DNA from: CAVQNQ01 sp963714205
Lineage (GTDB): Bacteria > Acidobacteriota > Terriglobia > Bryobacterales > Bryobacteraceae
Length of the DNA: 64,000 bases
Assembly (NCBI GenBank): GCA_963714205.1
Contig: CAVQNQ010000002.1
Coordinates: 62,001 to 126,000 of the forward strand
Reading direction: 5' to 3'
Under the pieces are notes generated by a model. The model saw only the letters and a program-made list of their open reading frames with translations, did not search any database and had not been told where the DNA came from. Positions 61,814-64,000 of the stretch are shown here, piece by piece. The translations under genes and the position numbers were made by a program. How positions within the stretch are numbered: the stretch's first letter is position 1; each line of letters starts with the position of its first letter.

Positions 61814-62605
61814 CTAGGCCAGCAGGTCCCCCGTCATCACCGTCACGGCTTGGCCGCCCAGGATGACGCGGTCGCCGATCAGTTTCACGCGCACCACCCC
61901 GCCGCGCGCGGAGACCTGGTGGCCGGTCATCTCGAGTTTGCCCAGACGCCCGGCCCAATAGGGCGCCAGCGCGCAGTGCGCCGAGCCGGTCACGGGGTCC
62001 TCATCCACGCCCACGGCGGGGGCGAAGAAGCGCGAGACGAAATCGAAGCCGGTTTCGGATGCGCGCGCGGTAGCGATGACGCCGCGGATCTCCAGTTTGC
62101 GGAGCGCCGTGAAATCGGGCTTGACGGCGCGCACGGCCTCTTCCGAGGCCAGTTCCACCAGGTAGTCGAAACGGTTGCGGCAAACCGCGCCGGCCTCGGC
62201 GCGCAAGGCCGCAAGCAGAGCCGGAGGCGGTTCCACGGGAGAGGCGATTTCGGCGGGGAAGTCGAGCTCGATCCACTCGCCGCGCCGGTCGGCGAGCAGC
62301 AGGCCGCTGCGCGTATGGAAGCGGGCCTGGCATCCGGCCGGAAGGTGCCCGTCTTCCCAGAGAACATGGGCCGCGGCAACCGTGGCATGGCCACAAAGAG
62401 CTACCTCCACGGCCGGGGTGAACCAGCGCAGGCTATAGCCATCGTTTCGCGCCACGAGGAAGGCGGTCTCCGAGAGATTCATCTCGCGCGCCACCGCGGC
62501 CAGCCAGGCATCCGGCGCAGGTTCGCGAAGCACGCAAACGGCCGCTGGATTGCCCGCAAAAGGCCGATTGGTGAAGGCATCCACCTGAACGACACGAATA
62601 GCCAT
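61814..62605 (-). CDS. PhzF-family isomerase/epimerase
   Basis: A 263-residue protein of the phenazine-biosynthesis/diaminopimelate-epimerase-like fold. The catalytic glutamate lies in EMNLSETAFLV. Other family marks are VDAFTNRPFAGNPAAV, VALCGHATVAAAHVL and VDEDPVTGSAHCALAPYW. The ATG at 62605 begins exactly at the fold; a longer frame upstream is not needed. There are no other phenazine genes, so this is a generic PhzF-type isomerase of unknown substrate. Confidence 0.92.
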   Translation of the reverse strand: MAIRVVQVDAFTNRPFAGNPAAVCVLREPAPDAWLAAVAREMNLSETAFLVARNDGYSLRWFTPAVEVALCGHATVAAAHVLWEDGHLPAGCQARFHTRSGLLLADRRGEWIELDFPAEIASPVEPPPALLAALRAEAGAVCRNRFDYLVELASEEAVRAVKPDFTALRKLEIRGVIATARASETGFDFVSRFFAPAVGVDEDPVTGSAHCALAPYWAGRLGKLEMTGHQVSARGGVVRVKLIGDRVILGGQAVTVMTGDLLA

Positions 62606-62672
62606 GAAGTATGAGGGTAGCGCACTTGAAAACACGGTCCAAATGTCGGACTCTAGAGACAGGACTATGGGG

Positions 62673-63149
62673 ATGCTGGCGCGTTTCTCCAAAGTGGCGG
62701 CGGCGGCGGGAATCGTGGCGGCGGTGTGGGTGATCGCGCAGGCGCCGCAACCGGCTGGCGGTTCGTGGGTTCATGCGCGGGCGGCGCGGCCGGGGCCGGT
62801 GCGGATCGTGCGCTTCTACGCCTCCGTGGGAATGCTGGTGAAGGGCGAGAAGGCCACGCTGTGTTACCGCGTGGAGAACGCCAAATCGGTGCGCATTTCG
62901 CCATTCATCTCGGGAGTGTACCCCTGGGCGGCGCACTGCCTGGTGATCGTGCCGGAGCACACCACGCATTACACACTGCTGGCCGAGGGCTTCGATGGCA
63001 CGGTGGCCGCGCGGTCCGTCACCCTGGCAGTTCAGGCAGCGCCGGTGCTGCCGCCGCCGGTGCTCGATTACGCGGATTGCCGGCTGGGCCGGCGTTACTC
63101 GGTGGCCGAGCCTGGATCGGCGGGGGACGCTTCGAGCAGGCGCTCGTAA
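62673..63149 (+). CDS. Secreted or anchored hypothetical protein
   Basis: A protein of about 158 residues with a signal peptide or anchor (MLARFSKVAAAAGIVAAVWV). A beta-rich domain follows (VRIVRFYASVGMLVKGEKAT, LCYRVENAKSVRISPF, TTHYTLLAEGFDG). It resembles an immunoglobulin-like fold seen in bacterial surface proteins. The ATG at 62673 is chosen because AGGA lies eight bases upstream; in-frame ATGs at 62643 and 62667 are possible. Its 3' end overlaps the convergent rnc gene by 55 bases. Function is unknown. Confidence 0.6.
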   Translation: MLARFSKVAAAAGIVAAVWVIAQAPQPAGGSWVHARAARPGPVRIVRFYASVGMLVKGEKATLCYRVENAKSVRISPFISGVYPWAAHCLVIVPEHTTHYTLLAEGFDGTVAARSVTLAVQAAPVLPPPVLDYADCRLGRRYSVAEPGSAGDASSRRS

Positions 63150-63847
63150 ACCAGGCGGGCGGCGCGTTGTGAGGCGACCTTCTTGGTGCGTCCATCCGCT
63201 TGGCCCGCGGAATCCTTTCCCAGACTGACTTCCACCGTAAAGACCTTGGAGTGCTCGGGGCCGCGCTCGCGCACGACGACATAGCGAGGCTGGGGCAGGT
63301 TGCGGACGCGGGCCAGTTCCTGAAGAGCGCTCTTGAAATTGGCGACCGCCGGCTGGACATCGGTGCCGGCTTCCTCGTCGGCCGTGTAAGGCGCGTCGAG
63401 AATATGACCGGCCACGAAGGCGCGCGCCGCTTCCATGCCGCCATCCAGGTATATGGCGGCGAGGATGGCCTCCACGGCGTCCGCCAGGAGCGTCTTCTTG
63501 CCGCGGCCGCCGCTCATTTCCTCGCTGCGCCCCAACTCGAGGTGATCGCCCAGCTCAAGCCGCCGGGCCACGCCATGCAGGTGCGCGGCACTCACCAGGT
63601 AGGCCTTGCGGCTGGAGAGATCCCCTTCGCGGCAGGCGGGGAAGCGCCGGACCAGGGCCTCGGAGACCAGAAATCCCAGTATGGAATCGCCCAGGAACTC
63701 CAACTGTTCGTTATCTTCGCATGGCTCGCCCCTGGCGCCGCGAGCTTCGTGGGCGAGCGAGCTGTGGGTCAGCGCGCGGTGCAGCAAGGCTGGGGTAGAG
63801 AACCTGTATTGGAGTCTCGACTCCAGACTGGCCAGCTCCGCGCGCAT
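63095..63847 (-). CDS. rnc: Ribonuclease III
   Basis: A 250-residue double-strand-specific endoribonuclease that processes rRNA precursors and structured mRNAs. The catalytic signature NEQLEFLGDSILGFLV is at residues 46-61 (Glu50, Asp54). The second acidic pair is in LLADAVEAILAAIYLDGG (Asp123, Glu126). The C-terminal double-stranded-RNA-binding domain is about residues 165-245 (ANFKSALQELARVRNLPQPR). It lies four bases downstream of the TPR gene. Confidence 0.95.
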   Translation of the reverse strand: MRAELASLESRLQYRFSTPALLHRALTHSSLAHEARGARGEPCEDNEQLEFLGDSILGFLVSEALVRRFPACREGDLSSRKAYLVSAAHLHGVARRLELGDHLELGRSEEMSGGRGKKTLLADAVEAILAAIYLDGGMEAARAFVAGHILDAPYTADEEAGTDVQPAVANFKSALQELARVRNLPQPRYVVVRERGPEHSKVFTVEVSLGKDSAGQADGRTKKVASQRAARLVYERLLEASPADPGSATE

Positions 63848-63851
63848 GAAG

Positions 63852-64000
63852 CTACTGCTTGGGGGCGGCGGGGGCGGAGGCGTTCTTCTTGCTGAGCGCC
63901 TGCGCGCGCACCGCCTGGGCTACCTGGCGTATCTGGGCAGGCAACTGCTGTTCGGCCATAAGCTTCTCGCAGATGGCGATGGCGTCGTCGAACTTGCCGG
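63852..64000 (-). CDS. C-terminus of a TPR-type protein, truncated by window edge
   Basis: The last 49 residues of a leftward gene continue beyond the window. The sequence (KFDDAIAICEKLMAEQQ, then QAVRAQALSKKNASAPAAPK) looks like the end of a TPR-repeat protein with an alanine/proline/lysine tail. It is four bases upstream of rnc. Identity beyond the TPR-like helix is unknown. Confidence 0.55.
   Translation of the reverse strand, partial: GKFDDAIAICEKLMAEQQLPAQIRQVAQAVRAQALSKKNASAPAAPKQ

Overview
The window is GC-rich, densely coding bacterial chromosome with no intergenic gap above about 140 bases. I see no rRNA, tRNA, CRISPR array or insertion sequence. The gene types suggest an acidobacterium of the Bryobacterales/Solibacterales kind. 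They include a roughly 1,090-residue TonB-receptor-like protein with a carboxypeptidase-regulatory domain, a PEP-CTERM protein, a multihaem cytochrome, many secreted proteins, LacI-controlled sugar genes, and a glyoxylate shunt. This assignment is inferred from gene content, not from a marker gene.

Layout. 1-3.8 kb: RND efflux pump and its outer-membrane lipoprotein. 3.8-10 kb: TonB-receptor-like protein facing a 19-haem cytochrome c fused to a cytochrome b. 10-12.3 kb: a lipoprotein, a 41-residue membrane peptide and an HtrA-type protease. 12.4-14.7 kb: an alpha-oxoamine synthase and an NAD-dependent epimerase/reductase, both interrupted by single-base indels. 14.7-23.5 kb: an L-fucoside-use cluster (two GH29 fucosidases, one broken, an esterase-like hydrolase, a LacI regulator, an L-fucose-1-phosphate pyrophosphorylase-like protein, a FucP transporter and a FucU/RbsD mutarotase). 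23.6-25.6 kb: a PEP-CTERM protein and a zinc alcohol dehydrogenase.

25.6-34.0 kb is the most striking block: FHA protein, PP2C phosphatase, Ser/Thr kinase, a single polypeptide joining a SEDS (RodA/FtsW) glycosyltransferase to a class B penicillin-binding transpeptidase, and a second FHA protein, all with short gaps or overlaps. It has the content of the actinobacterial pknB-pstP-rodA-pbpA-fha cell-wall locus, with the synthase pair fused.

34-45 kb: small proteins, an enolase-superfamily dehydratase, a corrinoid protein, adenylate kinase, a ChbG/YdjC deacetylase (frameshifted), an Mla lipid-transport operon, a P1 peptidase, and an RpiB-like/DeoC pair that looks related to bacterial-microcompartment sugar-phosphate loci. 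45-51.7 kb: a GAF-SpoIIE phosphatase, divergent isocitrate lyase and malate synthase genes around a perfect palindrome, and a frameshifted TPR protein. 51.7-56.1 kb: a four-gene overlapping operon for corrinoid-dependent methyl transfer (UroD-type methyltransferase, homocysteine methyltransferase family, DUF1638, corrinoid-activating ferredoxin/ATPase). 56.1-64 kb: argS, glgC, DedA, a sodium:solute symporter with a 44-residue partner, PhzF, a small secreted protein, rnc and the end of a TPR protein.

Sequence-quality caution: at least eleven single-base indels interrupt otherwise clean reading frames (12.4-16 kb, 28.0, 34.4-34.6, 37.8 and 51.0 kb). Many fall in short homopolymers, so assembly errors are as likely as real gene decay.
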